This document shows, piece by piece, positions 32,042-49,771 of a DNA stretch of 64,000 nt (its first letter is position 1; every line of letters starts with the position of its first letter). The position numbers were made by a program, and so were the translations under genes. The notes below the pieces were generated by a model. The model was not told where the DNA came from. It was given only the letters and a program-made list of their open reading frames with translations, and did no database searches. Origin of the DNA: Halomonas nitroreducens (lineage in GTDB: Bacteria > Pseudomonadota > Gammaproteobacteria > Pseudomonadales > Halomonadaceae); assembly GCF_003966155.1 (NCBI RefSeq), contig NZ_RXNS01000004.1:1-64000 (forward strand), in the 5' to 3' direction.

Positions 32042-32069
32042 TACGACCCTCCTCAGCCCGTGACCCGTT

Positions 32070-33563
32070 TTACTGTTCGCTCTCGAACCATGGCGCACGG
32101 GCAGTCATGATCAGTGCCGCGGCGCGCTCCTCGTCCAGCCCCTCGATGTCCGTCAGGTCATCGACGGACTGCTCGGCGAGGTCCTCCATGGTGACGATGC
32201 CTCGACTGGCCAGAATGAAGGCCAGGTGACGCTCCATACCGTCCATCTCCAGCAGGTCGTCGGCCGGCTGGGCACCATCGAGTTCCTCCTCGGAGGCGAT
32301 GGCCAGGTTCAACAACTCGTCCTTGGCGCGAGCGCGCAGCTCTTCGATGAGATCCTCGTCGAACTCCTCGACTTCCAGCATTTCCTCCACCGGGACATAG
32401 GCGACCTCCTCCAGGGAGGTGAAGCCTTCCTCGACCAGCAGACGTGCCACGTCCTCGTCGATGTCCAGGTGCTGGATGAAGTGTTCGACCAGGCTGTCGA
32501 TTTCCTGATCGCGCTTGGCCTCGGCTTCATCCTCGGTCATGACGTTGAGACGCCAGCCGGTGAGTTCGGAGGCCAGGCGCACGTTCTGGCCGCTACGGCC
32601 GATGGCCTGGGCCAGGTTGTCCTCGGCGACGGCCACGTCCATGGCGTGGGCGTCCTCGTCGACGAGGATAGAGGCGACATCCGCCGGCGCCATGGCGTTG
32701 ATCACCAGCTGGGCGGGGTTGTCGTCCCACAGCACGATGTCCACGCGCTCGTTCTGCAGCTCCGAGGACACCGCCTGGACCCGCGAGCCGCGCATACCCA
32801 CGCAGGCACCCACCGGGTCGATGCGACGGTCATTGGTCTTGACCGCGATCTTGGCCCGGGAACCGGGATCACGGGCCGCCCCCTTGATCTCGATGAGCTG
32901 CTCGGCGATCTCCGGCACCTCGATCTTGAACAGCTCGATGATCAGTTCCGGACAGGTCCGGGAGAGGATCAGCTGGGCACCGCGTGCCTCGGGGTCGACC
33001 TTGGTCAGCAGGGCACGGACGCGCTCGTTCATGCGGTAGCGCTCACCGGGAATCATCTCGCTGCGCGGCAGGAACGCCTCGGCGTTCTCGCCCAGGTCGA
33101 TGATCAGGCCGTCGCGGGTGGTCTTCTTGACGATGCCGGCGACCAGCTCACCCTCGCGGTCAGCGTAGAGACGCACCACCTCGGCGCGCTCGGCCTCGCG
33201 CACCTTCTGCACGATGACCTGCTTGGCGGTCTGGGCGGCGATGCGGCCAAAGGAGGCGTTCTCGATCTGCTCCTCGACCACGTCACCCAGCCCCAGGGGC
33301 GGATCACGGCGCTCGGCGAAGGAGAGCTTGATCTGGGCATCGGGGCCGTCGAAGTCGTCATCCTCCACGACCTCCCAGCGCCGGAAAGTCTCGTAGTCGC
33401 CGGTTTGCCGGTCGATATGCACCCGCACGCTGGCTTCCTCGTCCTCGAAGCGCTTGCGTGACGCACTGGCCAGCGCCGCCTCGACGGCCTCGAAGATCAC
33501 CTCGCGGGGGACCCCCTTCTCGTTGGAGATCGCGTCGACGACCGCCAGAATCTCTTTACTCAT
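32070..33563 (-). CDS. nusA: Transcription termination/antitermination factor NusA
   Basis: Binds RNA polymerase and modulates pausing, termination and antitermination. The 497-residue protein has the N-terminal domain ([31 protein letters not shown]), an S1 domain around [20 protein letters not shown] near 135, KH domains with [19 protein letters not shown] near 250, and two C-terminal acidic repeats as in E. coli ([43 protein letters not shown]). It lies between rimP and infB. Confidence 0.97.
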   Translation of the reverse strand: MSKEILAVVDAISNEKGVPREVIFEAVEAALASASRKRFEDEEASVRVHIDRQTGDYETFRRWEVVEDDDFDGPDAQIKLSFAERRDPPLGLGDVVEEQIENASFGRIAAQTAKQVIVQKVREAERAEVVRLYADREGELVAGIVKKTTRDGLIIDLGENAEAFLPRSEMIPGERYRMNERVRALLTKVDPEARGAQLILSRTCPELIIELFKIEVPEIAEQLIEIKGAARDPGSRAKIAVKTNDRRIDPVGACVGMRGSRVQAVSSELQNERVDIVLWDDNPAQLVINAMAPADVASILVDEDAHAMDVAVAEDNLAQAIGRSGQNVRLASELTGWRLNVMTEDEAEAKRDQEIDSLVEHFIQHLDIDEDVARLLVEEGFTSLEEVAYVPVEEMLEVEEFDEDLIEELRARAKDELLNLAIASEEELDGAQPADDLLEMDGMERHLAFILASRGIVTMEDLAEQSVDDLTDIEGLDEERAAALIMTARAPWFESEQ

Positions 33564-33603
33564 GCCTTAGCCTCACCAGAAAACCCGTCCGTTTGCACCG
33601 ACC

Positions 33604-34065
33604 TCACTGACCGAACTGCGGAACGACCCGCGCCTGGTCGATGCTCTCGATGGGAAAGCAATATTCCTCGCCGTCGAGCTGCAGCAGCACCTCGTCGCCC
33701 TCGATGCCGGCCAGCAGGCCCTGAAACTTGCGCCGCCCGTCGAAGGGCACCCGCAGCTTCACGGCCACCACATGACCGGCATAGCGTTCGAACTGCTCGA
33801 GAGTGAACAGCGGCCGGTCCATGCCCGGGGACGACACTTCGAGCCGGTACTCGCCGGCGATGGGGTCCTCGACATCGAACACGGCGCTGACCTGGCGACT
33901 GACATCGGCGCAATCATCCACGCTCACCCCGTCCTCGTGATCGATGTAGATCACCAGCCGGGAATGTTTACCCTGGGACAGGTAGTCGATGCCCCACAGC
34001 TCGAAGCCCATGGCCGAGACCACCGGTTCGATCAGCGCATGTAGCGCAGCATCCTTGATTGCCAC
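33604..34065 (-). CDS. rimP: Ribosome maturation factor RimP
   Basis: Assists 30S assembly. The 153 residues include [36 protein letters not shown] near the N-terminus, [38 protein letters not shown] near 50 and a C-terminal Sm-like segment [17 protein letters not shown]. The start is GTG, with AGGAGC about 8 nt upstream. It heads the nusA operon downstream of the two tRNA genes. Confidence 0.95.
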   Translation of the reverse strand: MAIKDAALHALIEPVVSAMGFELWGIDYLSQGKHSRLVIYIDHEDGVSVDDCADVSRQVSAVFDVEDPIAGEYRLEVSSPGMDRPLFTLEQFERYAGHVVAVKLRVPFDGRRKFQGLLAGIEGDEVLLQLDGEEYCFPIESIDQARVVPQFGQ

Positions 34066-34189
34066 GGAAGAAAGCTCCTACAGCCGTTGCATCAGGCACC
34101 TGGCCGGGAGTGAACAGGAAAGTCAGGTGGCTGATTGGCGTTGCCCGGATCAGCATCGCCGGCATCGACCGGCGGGCTGGCCGCTAACA

Positions 34190-34217
34190 AAAAGCCCCTT
34201 CACAGGAAGGGGCTTTT
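34190..34217 (-). terminator. Terminator after the tRNA genes
   Basis: A 12-bp stem AAAAGCCCCTTC/GAAGGGGCTTTT with a 4-nt loop and a TTTTTG tail on the minus strand lies 70 nt past tRNA-fMet. It separates the tRNA transcript from rimP-nusA-infB. Confidence 0.9.
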
Positions 34218-34287
34218 ACAAGAAACCTGTATACCACTTCGGCTCTCTGACATGCCCCGAAAACAACCTGCATGCCTGCCTCGAAGA

Positions 34288-34364
<77 letters not shown>

Positions 34365-34484
34365 TCAATCTAGGTCGGTGATTGTATGCCTGCCTGACTC
34401 TTGCGTCAAGTGACAAAGCACCGCTCCGCCAATCCTGCTGTTGAAGGCTCGACCCGTGGCGAAAACCACCGCGCCGACTTCAAA

Positions 34485-34571
34485 TGGTGCCGAAGGCGGG
34501 ACTTGAACCCGCACGACCGTAAGGTCACTACCCCCTCAAGATAGCGTGTCTACCAATTCCACCACTTCGGC
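34485..34571 (-). tRNA. tRNA-Leu (anticodon GAG)
   Basis: An 87-nt class II tRNA with encoded CCA and a long variable arm (GTGACCTTACGGTCGTG region). The anticodon loop TTGAGGG gives GAG, closed by CTATC/GGTAG. The D-arm GGTGGAATTGGTAGACACG is typical of bacterial leucine tRNAs. It directly follows secG on the same strand. Confidence 0.96.
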
Positions 34572-34595
34572 ATCAGGGGAGGCCGGATCCGCGAC

Positions 34596-34958
34596 TCAGT
34601 TGCCGCTTTCCTCCAGCACTGGCGCTGCATTATCCATACCGTTGCCCTCGTCGTCAAGGGTCGGCACGGCATTCTGCTGCTCGATCAGCTCGGCATCGGG
34701 AATGCCCGCTTCCTCCGGCGCCTGGCCGGCCTGGGAGGCGAAGTAGGCCAGGGTCAGGGAGGTGGCGAAGAAGGCCGCGGCCAACACGCCGGTGGCGCGC
34801 GACAGAAAGCTGCCGCTGCCCCGCGAACCGAACACGGTCTGGGAGGCGCCGCCACCGAAGGAGGCACCGGCATCGGCGCCCTTGCCCTGCTGCAGCAGGA
34901 TCAGGACGACCAGGGCGATGGCGATCGCCACGTGGATCATGAGAATGGCAACTTGCAT
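34596..34958 (-). CDS. secG: Preprotein translocase subunit SecG
   Basis: Small inner-membrane subunit of the SecYEG channel; 120 residues. Two spans are visible: VAILMIHVAIAIALVVLILLQQ and VLAAAFFATSLTLAYFAS. The conserved loop between them reads GKGADAGASFGGGASQTVFGSRGSGSFLSR. The acidic C-terminal tail is of variable type. It begins 4 nt after the tpiA stop. Confidence 0.95.
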   Translation of the reverse strand: MQVAILMIHVAIAIALVVLILLQQGKGADAGASFGGGASQTVFGSRGSGSFLSRATGVLAAAFFATSLTLAYFASQAGQAPEEAGIPDAELIEQQNAVPTLDDEGNGMDNAAPVLEESGN

Positions 34959-34962
34959 GGGT

Positions 34963-35712
34963 TCAACCTGCTGACTGACAAATGGCTAGGAAATCGTCGA
35001 CCTGAAGGGACGCGCCGCCCACCAGGCCGCCGTCGATGTCCGGCTGGGCGAGCAGCTCGGCGGCGTTGGCGGCCTTCATGCTGCCACCGTAGAGAAGCTG
35101 CATGCCCTCGGCGAGGCCGGCGTCGTAGGCCGCCAGGCGCGTGCGGATGGCGGCGTGTACCGCCTGAGCCTGTTGCGGGGTCGCGGTGCGTCCGGTACCG
35201 ATGGCCCACACCGGCTCGTAGGCAATCACCAGGCGGGTCCGCTCGTCGGCCGCCAGCGCATCACACACCGCCTCGAGCTGGCCGAGCACCACGGCCTCGG
35301 TACGCCCGGCATCGCGCTCCTCGAGGGTCTCGCCGAGGCACAGCACCGGCCGTAGCCCCACGACCAGGGCGGCCCGCACCCGGGCCAGCACCGCGGCGTC
35401 ATCTTCGCCGAACAGGGTGCGCCGCTCGGAATGGCCGACCAGCACCAGGCCGGCGCCGAGCTCGCGGAGCATCTCGCCGCTGACCTCGCCGGTGAAGGCC
35501 CCGGAGGGCTGATCGCTCAGCGTCTGGGCGCCGAGAGCCAGCCGAGAGCCAGCGAAGGCCCGGCCCGCGGCCTGCAAGAAGGGGAAAGGCACCATCAGCG
35601 CCATCTCCACACCTTCCGGCAGGTCGGCATCGGCGAAGGCCTGGCCGAAATCCTCGACCAGGGTCAGGGAGCCGTTCATCTTCCAGTTACCGGCGATCAG
35701 CGGCGTGGGCAT
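34963..35712 (-). CDS. tpiA: Triosephosphate isomerase
   Basis: Interconverts DHAP and glyceraldehyde-3-phosphate. The 249-residue TIM barrel has the catalytic lysine in AGNWKMNGS near residue 11, the histidine in LVGHSERR near 94 and the glutamate in VIAYEPVWAIGTG near 165. The phosphate loop YGGSMKAANAAELLAQPDIDG is near 210. Same strand as glmM and secG, the usual secG-tpiA-glmM order. Confidence 0.97.
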   Translation of the reverse strand: MPTPLIAGNWKMNGSLTLVEDFGQAFADADLPEGVEMALMVPFPFLQAAGRAFAGSRLALGAQTLSDQPSGAFTGEVSGEMLRELGAGLVLVGHSERRTLFGEDDAAVLARVRAALVVGLRPVLCLGETLEERDAGRTEAVVLGQLEAVCDALAADERTRLVIAYEPVWAIGTGRTATPQQAQAVHAAIRTRLAAYDAGLAEGMQLLYGGSMKAANAAELLAQPDIDGGLVGGASLQVDDFLAICQSAG

Positions 35713-35784
35713 GGAGGTTCCTCTTTCAAGGTGGAGCGGAATGGTATAGGAGCGGCCCTGTCAAGACAACCAGGGCCCGAACCC

Positions 35785-37134
35785 TCAGGACAGCAGCCCC
35801 TGGACGTCGTCGGCCAGGCGGCGCGCCAGGCCGCCCACGTCCAGGTGCGGCCGGCCCTCGACCATCACCCGGATCAGCGGCTCGGTGCCGGAGGGCCTCA
35901 GCAGCACCCGGCCCTGGTCGCCCAGCTCGGCTTCCACCGCTGCCACGGCGGACTTCAGCGCCGGGGCCTCCATCAGCGACTTGGCGTCGGCCCCCGGCGT
36001 CAGACGCACATTGACCAGCATCTGCGGCGCCTTCTCCAGGCCGTCCAGCAGCTCGCCCAGCGGCCGGCCCTCGCGCACCATGATCGACAGCACCTGCAGC
36101 GCGGAGACGATGCCGTCGCCGGTGGTCTGCACATGGCCACAGACGATATGCCCGGAGGACTCGCCGCCCAGCTGCCAGCCATTGGTCGCCAGGCGCTCCA
36201 TGACGTAGCGGTCGCCGACCTTGGCCCGCTCGAAGGGGATCGACATGGCCTCCAGCGCGGCGGCCAGGCCGAAGTTGCTCATCAGGGTGCCGACCACCCC
36301 GCCGCCCAGGTCGCCCCGGCCATGGCGGTCCCGGGCGATCAGGTAGAGGATGTCATCGCCATCGATCTCGCGGCCGTCGGCGTCGACCATCAGCACCCGG
36401 TCGCCGTCGCCGTCGAAGGCCACCCCCAGGTCGGCCCCCTGCTGGATGACCGCGGCGCGCAGCGCCGCGGGGTGGGTGGAGCCCACCTGGTGGTTGATGT
36501 TGAGGCCATCCGGTGCGGCACCGATCACGCTGACCTGGGCACCCAGCTCGCGGAACACGCTGGGCGCGATGTGATAGGTGGCACCGTGGGCGCAGTCGAT
36601 GACCATCTTCAGGCCGTGCAGGCTGACCCGCTCGGGCAGGGTCGACTTGCAGAATTCGATATAGCGGCCGGCGGCGTCGTCCACCCGCCTGGCCTTGCCC
36701 AGGGCATCCGGTGCCACGGTGGTCAGCGGCTCGTCGAGCATCGCTTCGATGTCGGCCTCGACGGCATCGGCCAGCTTGACCCCCTCGGCGGAGAAGAACT
36801 TGATGCCGTTGTCGGCGAAGGGGTTGTGGGAGGCCGAGATGACGATGCCGGCATCGGCCCGGAAGGTCCGGGTCAGGTAGGCGATCGCCGGGGTGGGCAT
36901 GGGGCCGAGCAGGATGACGTCGACGCCGGCGGCGGACAGCCCGGCCTCCAGGGCCGACTCGAACATGTAGCCGGAGATCCGCGTGTCCTTGCCGATCAGC
37001 ACCCGGGCCTGCCCCGACTCGCGGGACAGCACTCGGCCGGTGGCCCAGCCCAGCTTGAGCATGAAGTCGGGAGTGATGGGCGCCTCGCCCACCGTGCCGC
37101 GAACCCCGTCGGTACCGAAATAGCGTCTAGTCAT
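35785..37134 (-). CDS. glmM: Phosphoglucosamine mutase
   Basis: Converts glucosamine-6-phosphate to glucosamine-1-phosphate for UDP-GlcNAc and peptidoglycan. The 449-residue enzyme starts [22 protein letters not shown]. The phosphoserine loop is [13 protein letters not shown] near residue 102, the metal-binding loop [13 protein letters not shown] near 243, the sugar-binding loop GGESSGHIV near 328 and the phosphate-binding [15 protein letters not shown] near 415. It overlaps the folP 3' end by 8 nt. Confidence 0.97.
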   Translation of the reverse strand: MTRRYFGTDGVRGTVGEAPITPDFMLKLGWATGRVLSRESGQARVLIGKDTRISGYMFESALEAGLSAAGVDVILLGPMPTPAIAYLTRTFRADAGIVISASHNPFADNGIKFFSAEGVKLADAVEADIEAMLDEPLTTVAPDALGKARRVDDAAGRYIEFCKSTLPERVSLHGLKMVIDCAHGATYHIAPSVFRELGAQVSVIGAAPDGLNINHQVGSTHPAALRAAVIQQGADLGVAFDGDGDRVLMVDADGREIDGDDILYLIARDRHGRGDLGGGVVGTLMSNFGLAAALEAMSIPFERAKVGDRYVMERLATNGWQLGGESSGHIVCGHVQTTGDGIVSALQVLSIMVREGRPLGELLDGLEKAPQMLVNVRLTPGADAKSLMEAPALKSAVAAVEAELGDQGRVLLRPSGTEPLIRVMVEGRPHLDVGGLARRLADDVQGLLS

Positions 37135-37993
37135 TCTCGCACCCTTCCTTGAGGACGGCCCAGGTCATGTTCACCGCATCCACGTGGGGGGCCACGTCGT
37201 GGACGCGCAGGATTCGTGCGCCCCGCTCCACCGCCAGAGCGGAGAGCGCCAGGCCACCGGGGAGGCGCTCCTCCACCGGCCGGTCCAGCACCTTGCCGAT
37301 CATGCTCTTGCGGGACATGCCCACCAGCAGCGGCAGGCCGAGGCGCTCCAGATGGTCCATATGATGGAGCAGGCGCAGGTTGTGCTCCACGGTCTTGGCG
37401 AAGCCGAAGCCCGGATCGAGGAGCAGGCGCTCGCGACGCAGTCCCGAGGCCTCGCAGTCGGCGATGCGCTGCGCCAGGAAGTCGGCCACTGCCTCCTCCA
37501 CGGGGCGATCATAATGAGGCGCGTCCTGCATGTCGCCCGGCTCGCCGACCATGTGCATCAGGCACACCGGCAGGCCGCTGGTAGCAGCCGCCATCATGGC
37601 GCCCTCGCGGCGCAGGTTGCGCACGTCGTTGATCATCCCCGCCCCCTTCAGCGAGGCTTCGCGCATCACCTCGGGCGTGCTGGTATCCACCGAGACGAGG
37701 GCATCCAGCTCGCGCACCAGCGCCTCGACCACCGGCACCACCCGGTCCAGCTCCTGGTCGGGCGAGACCGGCGCGGCGCCGGGCCGGGTGGACTCGCCGC
37801 CCACGTCGATGATCGCCGCGCCCTCGGCCAGCATCTGCTCGGCGCGCCACAGGGCATCGTCGAGGGCCACATGGCGGCCGCCATCGGAGAAGGAGTCGGG
37901 AGTGACGTTGAGGATCCCCATCACGCGGGGAAAGGAGAGATCGAGCCGGTGCCGGCCGCAGGGCAGCTGTGTCGCGGGTCTGGTGTGCATCAT
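37127..37993 (-). CDS. folP: Dihydropteroate synthase
   Basis: Condenses p-aminobenzoate with hydroxymethyldihydropterin pyrophosphate in folate synthesis; the target of sulfonamides. The 288-residue TIM barrel has [16 protein letters not shown] near residue 24, [19 protein letters not shown] near 57, [11 protein letters not shown] near 120 and [16 protein letters not shown] near 205. Two adjacent Met codons could start it. It lies between ftsH and glmM as in E. coli and Pseudomonas. Confidence 0.96.
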   Translation of the reverse strand: MMHTRPATQLPCGRHRLDLSFPRVMGILNVTPDSFSDGGRHVALDDALWRAEQMLAEGAAIIDVGGESTRPGAAPVSPDQELDRVVPVVEALVRELDALVSVDTSTPEVMREASLKGAGMINDVRNLRREGAMMAAATSGLPVCLMHMVGEPGDMQDAPHYDRPVEEAVADFLAQRIADCEASGLRRERLLLDPGFGFAKTVEHNLRLLHHMDHLERLGLPLLVGMSRKSMIGKVLDRPVEERLPGGLALSALAVERGARILRVHDVAPHVDAVNMTWAVLKEGCEND

Positions 37994-38087
37994 CGTCCTG
38001 AAGGGCGTCGTTGAGGGGCAAGGGCCGAACGGCCCTCTCCACGGCGAAGGCGCCCCGCAGGGCGCCCGATGGTCACGTCACGGCGGA

Positions 38088-40061
<1,974 letters not shown>

Positions 40062-40280
40062 GGGACTACCCTCATTGCAAGAATCTGTCGGCCGAACACG
40101 CCTTTGCTTTCGACACTACATCAGCAGCACATGTTCAGCCAGCATGGGGGCAGGCCGGGCCCACCCGTGGCTATGGCATTCACTGTGACACAGACACGCC
40201 CTCGTGTCCGGCCATCGGATCGTTAGCCTGTGACTATCGGGATGCCGCGGCACCCACGGCGGCCGCGCCGGGACACCGGC

Positions 40281-40934
40281 TCAGCCGCGAAAACCCTCCG
40301 CCAGCAGGTAGACCTCTCGAGAACGGGCGCGGGAGGCCTCCGGCTTGCGGGTCACCACCCGCGTGAAGTCGCTGCGCAACTCCTTGAGGTAGGCGTCGAA
40401 ACCTTCGCCCTGGAAGACCTTGGCCAGGAAGATCCCCCCGGGGGACAGGGTCTGGCGTGCCAGATCCAGCGCCAGCTCCACCAGGTACATCGCCTGGGGC
40501 TGGTCGATGGCGGCCATGCCACTCATATTGGGGGCCATGTCCGACATCACAAGGTCCACCGGCCGCTCACCGAGCCGGGCGAGGATCGCCTCGAGGACCG
40601 CCTCCTCGGTAAAGTCACCCTGCACGAAGTCGACGCCGGCCAGGGCGTCCATCTCGAGGATGTCGGAAGCGATGACCAGGCCCCGATCGCCGACCTTCTC
40701 GGCGGCCACCTGGCTCCACCCGCCGGGGGCGGCCCCCAGGTCGATGACCGTCATGCCGGGACGCAGCAGCCTGTCCTTGTCGTCCAGGGCCAGCAGCTTG
40801 TAGCTGGCACGGCTGCGATAGCCGTCCTGCCAGCTCTGCTGCACATAGCGGTCGTCGAAATGCTCCTTCAGCCAGCCGGCGCTGCTCTTGCTGGCGCCGC
40901 GCCGATTGGGGCGGGAATCTTGGGAACGTGCCAC
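40281..40934 (-). CDS. rlmE: 23S rRNA (uridine(2552)-2'-O)-methyltransferase
   Basis: FtsJ/RrmJ enzyme that methylates U2552 of 23S rRNA using SAM. The 217 residues contain [21 protein letters not shown] with the catalytic lysine, the SAM loop [18 protein letters not shown] near residue 67, [14 protein letters not shown] near 130 and [18 protein letters not shown] near 170. That provides the K-D-K pattern; the E is in the terminal [13 protein letters not shown]. It lies upstream of ftsH, as in other gammaproteobacteria, and is divergent from yhbY. Confidence 0.96.
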   Translation of the reverse strand: MARSQDSRPNRRGASKSSAGWLKEHFDDRYVQQSWQDGYRSRASYKLLALDDKDRLLRPGMTVIDLGAAPGGWSQVAAEKVGDRGLVIASDILEMDALAGVDFVQGDFTEEAVLEAILARLGERPVDLVMSDMAPNMSGMAAIDQPQAMYLVELALDLARQTLSPGGIFLAKVFQGEGFDAYLKELRSDFTRVVTRKPEASRARSREVYLLAEGFRG

Positions 40935-41117
40935 GGCATCACCTGTGAATGATCCTGGATGACAGGCGGTCGAGCGGTTTCCGGAATAGACCTGGGACGG
41001 GGTGCTGACCTGCGGGCCCGGGGTGACTGGAGGCAGGCGAGGCTGGCCGCGCTTTCGCCGCGGAGCGATTCACCGTACCATGTGCGCTGCGCGCCAACCG
41101 GGAAGAGTCAAGATACC

Positions 41118-41444
41118 ATGAGCTTGTCACAGGCACAAAAGAAAGCATTCCGCAGCATCGGGCATCACCTCGACCCCGTGGTCACGGTGTCCGAGAACGG
41201 CCTCTCCGAGGGCGTGATCGCCGAGCTGAACCGCGCCCTCTCCGACCACGAGCTGGTCAAGGTCAAGCTGGCCCTCCCCGAGCGCGACGATCGCACCGCC
41301 ATGCTCGAGGAACTGGTCGCCGCGAGCGGCGGCGAGCTGGTACAGAAGATCGGCAAGGTCGCCCTGCTCTATCGCCATAACCCCAAGGGCAACCCCAAGC
41401 TCTCCAACATCAAGCGCTTCGAGGAGCACCACGGCCGGCGCTGA
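41118..41444 (+). CDS. yhbY: YhbY-family (CRM-domain) RNA-binding protein
   Basis: A 108-residue CRM-domain protein that binds pre-50S particles. The start is the ATG of MSLSQAQKKAFRSIGHHLDP. The CRM hallmark GLSEGVIAELNRALSDHELVKVKL is near residue 30 and GGELVQKIGKVALLYRHNP near 77, with the GxxG-like loop IGK. The longer open frame upstream overlaps the divergent promoter region. Divergent from rlmE, as in E. coli. Confidence 0.94.
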   Translation: MSLSQAQKKAFRSIGHHLDPVVTVSENGLSEGVIAELNRALSDHELVKVKLALPERDDRTAMLEELVAASGGELVQKIGKVALLYRHNPKGNPKLSNIKRFEEHHGRR

Positions 41445-41456
41445 GCTGGCGCTCAG

Positions 41457-41553
41457 AGCTTTAAGCCGTAAGCTGTAAGTCAAGCCGAAACACCCCCCGA
41501 GGTTCTGCCTCGGGGGGTGTTTTCTTACAGCTTAAAGCTTATGGCTTACAGCT
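41457..41553. repeat. Imperfect inverted repeat of AAGC(T/C)-type units around a terminator
   Basis: The left arm (41457-41479) reads AGCTTTAAGCCGTAAGCTGT plus AAG. The right arm (41524-41553) is its imperfect complement: CTTACAGCTTAAAGCTTATG followed by GCTTACAGCT. Each arm is built of 7-nt units related to AAGCTGT and AAGCCGT. Between them lies the yhbY/greA terminator. It resembles repetitive extragenic palindromes known in pseudomonads and halomonads. Confidence 0.6.
41489..41523. terminator. Bidirectional terminator between yhbY and greA
   Basis: A 14-bp stem AACACCCCCCGAGG/CCTCGGGGGGTGTT with a 5-nt loop is followed by TTTTC on the plus strand. It serves the convergent yhbY and greA genes. 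Confidence 0.9.
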
Positions 41554-41563
41554 GCCCGAAGGA

Positions 41564-42036
41564 CTACAGATGCTCGACCTTGCCGATCTCGTACTCGACG
41601 TCGCCGCCCGGGGTACGCACCAGCACCACGTCGCCCTCTTCCTTGCCGATCAGGGCGCGGGCGATGGGCGAGGTGACGGAGATCTGGCCGGCCTTGATGT
41701 CCGCCTCGTCCTCGCCGACGATGCGGTAGGTCACCTCATCGTCAGTCTCCAGGTTGATCAGCTCCACGGTCACGCCGAAGATCACCTTGCCGGTCTTGGG
41801 CAGCTTGGTGACGTCGATGACCTGCGCATTGGAGAGTTTGCCCTCGATCTCCTGGATCCGCCCCTCGATGAAGCCCTGCTGCTCGCGAGCCGCATGGTAT
41901 TCGGCGTTTTCCTTGAGGTCGCCATGCTCGCGGGCCTCGGCGATCGCGGCGATCACGTTGGGGCGTGCCTCGCTCTTGAGTTCCTCGAGCTCCTTGCGAA
42001 GACGCTGCTCACCGACGACGGTCATCGGGACCTTGT

Positions 42037-42040
<4 letters not shown>
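41564..42040 (-). CDS. greA: Transcript cleavage factor GreA
   Basis: Rescues backtracked RNA polymerase by stimulating transcript cleavage. The 158-residue protein has an N-terminal coiled coil with the acidic tip ([20 protein letters not shown] near residue 38) and a C-terminal FKBP-like domain ([11 protein letters not shown] at the end). The ATG of [11 protein letters not shown] has GGAG 7 nt upstream and overlaps the carB TGA. It closes dapB-carA-carB-greA. Confidence 0.97.
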
Positions 42041-45267
<3,227 letters not shown>

Positions 45268-45326
45268 GACGGTTCCCGCGGCTAATCGGTGTAAAGATGG
45301 ACTCGATGGTGACTGAGGATCAACGC

Positions 45327-46472
45327 TTAGCGGCGTTCCTTCATCATGGCAATAAAGCGGTCGAACAGCGGCGCGACGTCACGCGGGCCGGGGCTCGCCT
45401 CCGGGTGCCCCTGGAAGCTGAAGGCCGGCCGGTCGGTGCGCTCGATGCCCTGCAGGGTCCCGTCGAACAGCGAGCGATGGGTGGCCCGCAGGGTCTCGGG
45501 CAGGGTCGACTCCTCGGCCGCGAAACCGTGGTTCTGGCTGGTGATCATCACCTGGCCGGAATCGAGGTCCTGCACCGGGTGGTTGGCGCCATGATGGCCG
45601 AACTTCATCTTCACCGAGCTCGCCCCGCTGGCCAGCGCCAGCAGCTGGTGGCCCAGGCAGATACCGAAGATCGGCACCCCGGTCTCGAGCAGCTCGCGGA
45701 TGGCGGCGATGGCGTACTCGCAGGGCTCCGGGTCGCCGGGACCGTTGGAGAGGAAGATGCCGTCCGGGGCCAGTGCCATGACCTCGCTGGCCGGGGTCTG
45801 GGCCGGCACCACGGTCAGGCGGCAGCCGCGGGAGGCCAGCATGCGCAGGATGTTGCGCTTCACCCCGTAGTCGTAGGCGACGACATGGTAGGGACGCTCG
45901 GCCGCGGCGGCGTCGGCATAGCCCTGCCCCAGGCTCCACTCGCCCTCGGACCACTCGTAGGGCGACTGGCAGGAGACCACCTTGGCCAGGTCCATGCCCT
46001 TGAGCCCCGGGAAGGCGCGTGCGGCCTCCAGGGCACGCGCCTCGGCGTCAGCGCCCTCGGCCTCGCCACCGGCGAGGATGGCGCCGTTCTGGGCGCCCTT
46101 GTCGCGCAGGATGCGGGTCAGCCGGCGGGTATCGATGTCGGCGATGCCCAGCACGTTCTGGCTGGCCAGGTAGTCGGAGAGTGTCTGCTCGGAGCGGAAG
46201 CTGCTGGCCAGCAGCGGCAGGTCGCGGATCACCAGGCCGGCGGCGGCGATGGCCCCGGACTCCACGTCCTCGGCATTGACGCCGGTGTTGCCGATGTGCG
46301 GATAGGTCAGGGTGACGATCTGGCGGGTATAGGAGGGGTCGGTAAGGATTTCCTGATAGCCCGTCATGGCCGTATTGAACACCACCTCACCGCTGGTTTG
46401 CCCATCGGCGCCGATGGCGGTGCCATGAAACACACTGCCATCTTCCAAGGCCAGTATCGCGGGTTTGTTCAA
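45327..46472 (-). CDS. carA: Carbamoyl-phosphate synthase small subunit
   Basis: Glutaminase subunit feeding ammonia to CarB; 381 residues. The N-terminal CPSase domain starts [20 protein letters not shown]. The class I amidotransferase triad is the Cys in [15 protein letters not shown] near 270 and His/Glu in [12 protein letters not shown] near 353. The start codon is TTG, with GGGAGG 8 nt upstream and no nearby in-frame ATG. A terminator-like hairpin lies in its 283-nt leader region. Confidence 0.97.
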   Translation of the reverse strand: MNKPAILALEDGSVFHGTAIGADGQTSGEVVFNTAMTGYQEILTDPSYTRQIVTLTYPHIGNTGVNAEDVESGAIAAAGLVIRDLPLLASSFRSEQTLSDYLASQNVLGIADIDTRRLTRILRDKGAQNGAILAGGEAEGADAEARALEAARAFPGLKGMDLAKVVSCQSPYEWSEGEWSLGQGYADAAAAERPYHVVAYDYGVKRNILRMLASRGCRLTVVPAQTPASEVMALAPDGIFLSNGPGDPEPCEYAIAAIRELLETGVPIFGICLGHQLLALASGASSVKMKFGHHGANHPVQDLDSGQVMITSQNHGFAAEESTLPETLRATHRSLFDGTLQGIERTDRPAFSFQGHPEASPGPRDVAPLFDRFIAMMKERR

Positions 46473-46586
46473 CGCAACGTCCTCCCATGCTCGTCAAGGA
46501 ATACTTCTTCGGCTGGCGCCCGACAGGCCGGGTGAGCACCCGTCGCCTCCAGAAACACCCGGCCACGCAGGGCGCGACCGGGTCGT

Positions 46587-46632
46587 AAAAAAGCGGGACG
46601 AAACCCGACAGAAGACCGGTTTCATCCCGCTT
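46587..46632 (-). terminator. Terminator or attenuator between dapB and carA
   Basis: On the minus strand AAGCGGGATGAAACC pairs with GGTTTCGTCCCGCTT (one mismatch, 12-nt loop) and is followed by TTTTTTA. It lies about 120 nt after the dapB stop and about 115 nt before the carA start. It could end dapB transcripts or attenuate carAB. Confidence 0.8.
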
Positions 46633-46755
46633 GTTGTCATTCGCTCGGAATGCTGGGCCGACGCAACAAGCGCTTGCGCGGCAATGGAGTGCCGGCGCCC
46701 GGCCAAAATTTTTGGAATGTTACAGGATCAGCGCCGCGCCGGCTACCCCCTCGAC

Positions 46756-49623
<2,868 letters not shown>

Positions 49624-49626
<3 letters not shown>

Positions 49627-49768
49627 GCTTTGTCTGAAAAGGCGGCGAGCGATGGCCAGACAAGGCAAAAATCGGCGAAAAGACGGAGTTTACACGGTGT
49701 AAATGAGTACTTTGAGCCGAGTTTTAACGCCGGATGGGCGAGCGCAGGCAGTTTTCAGACAAAGCGTA
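49624..49768. repeat. 145-bp element with 17-bp terminal inverted repeats
   Basis: The left end TAAGCTTTGTCTGAAAA (49624-49640) matches the reverse complement of the right end TTTTCAGACAAAGCGTA (49752-49768) at 16 of 17 bases. It fills the intergenic space between two convergent genes; the left repeat includes the TAA stop of the fusion gene. The interior contains a palindromic TTTACACGGTGTAAA near 49690 and no gene. It looks like a miniature inverted-repeat (MITE-like) element; no target-site duplication is evident. Confidence 0.6.
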
Positions 49769-49771
49769 GGC

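Noticed and set aside
40193..40208. Hairpin GACACG-CCCT-CGTGTC between rlmE and ftsH as a terminator
   Set aside because: The stem is only 6 bp with no U-tract on the minus strand; it is not enough to call.
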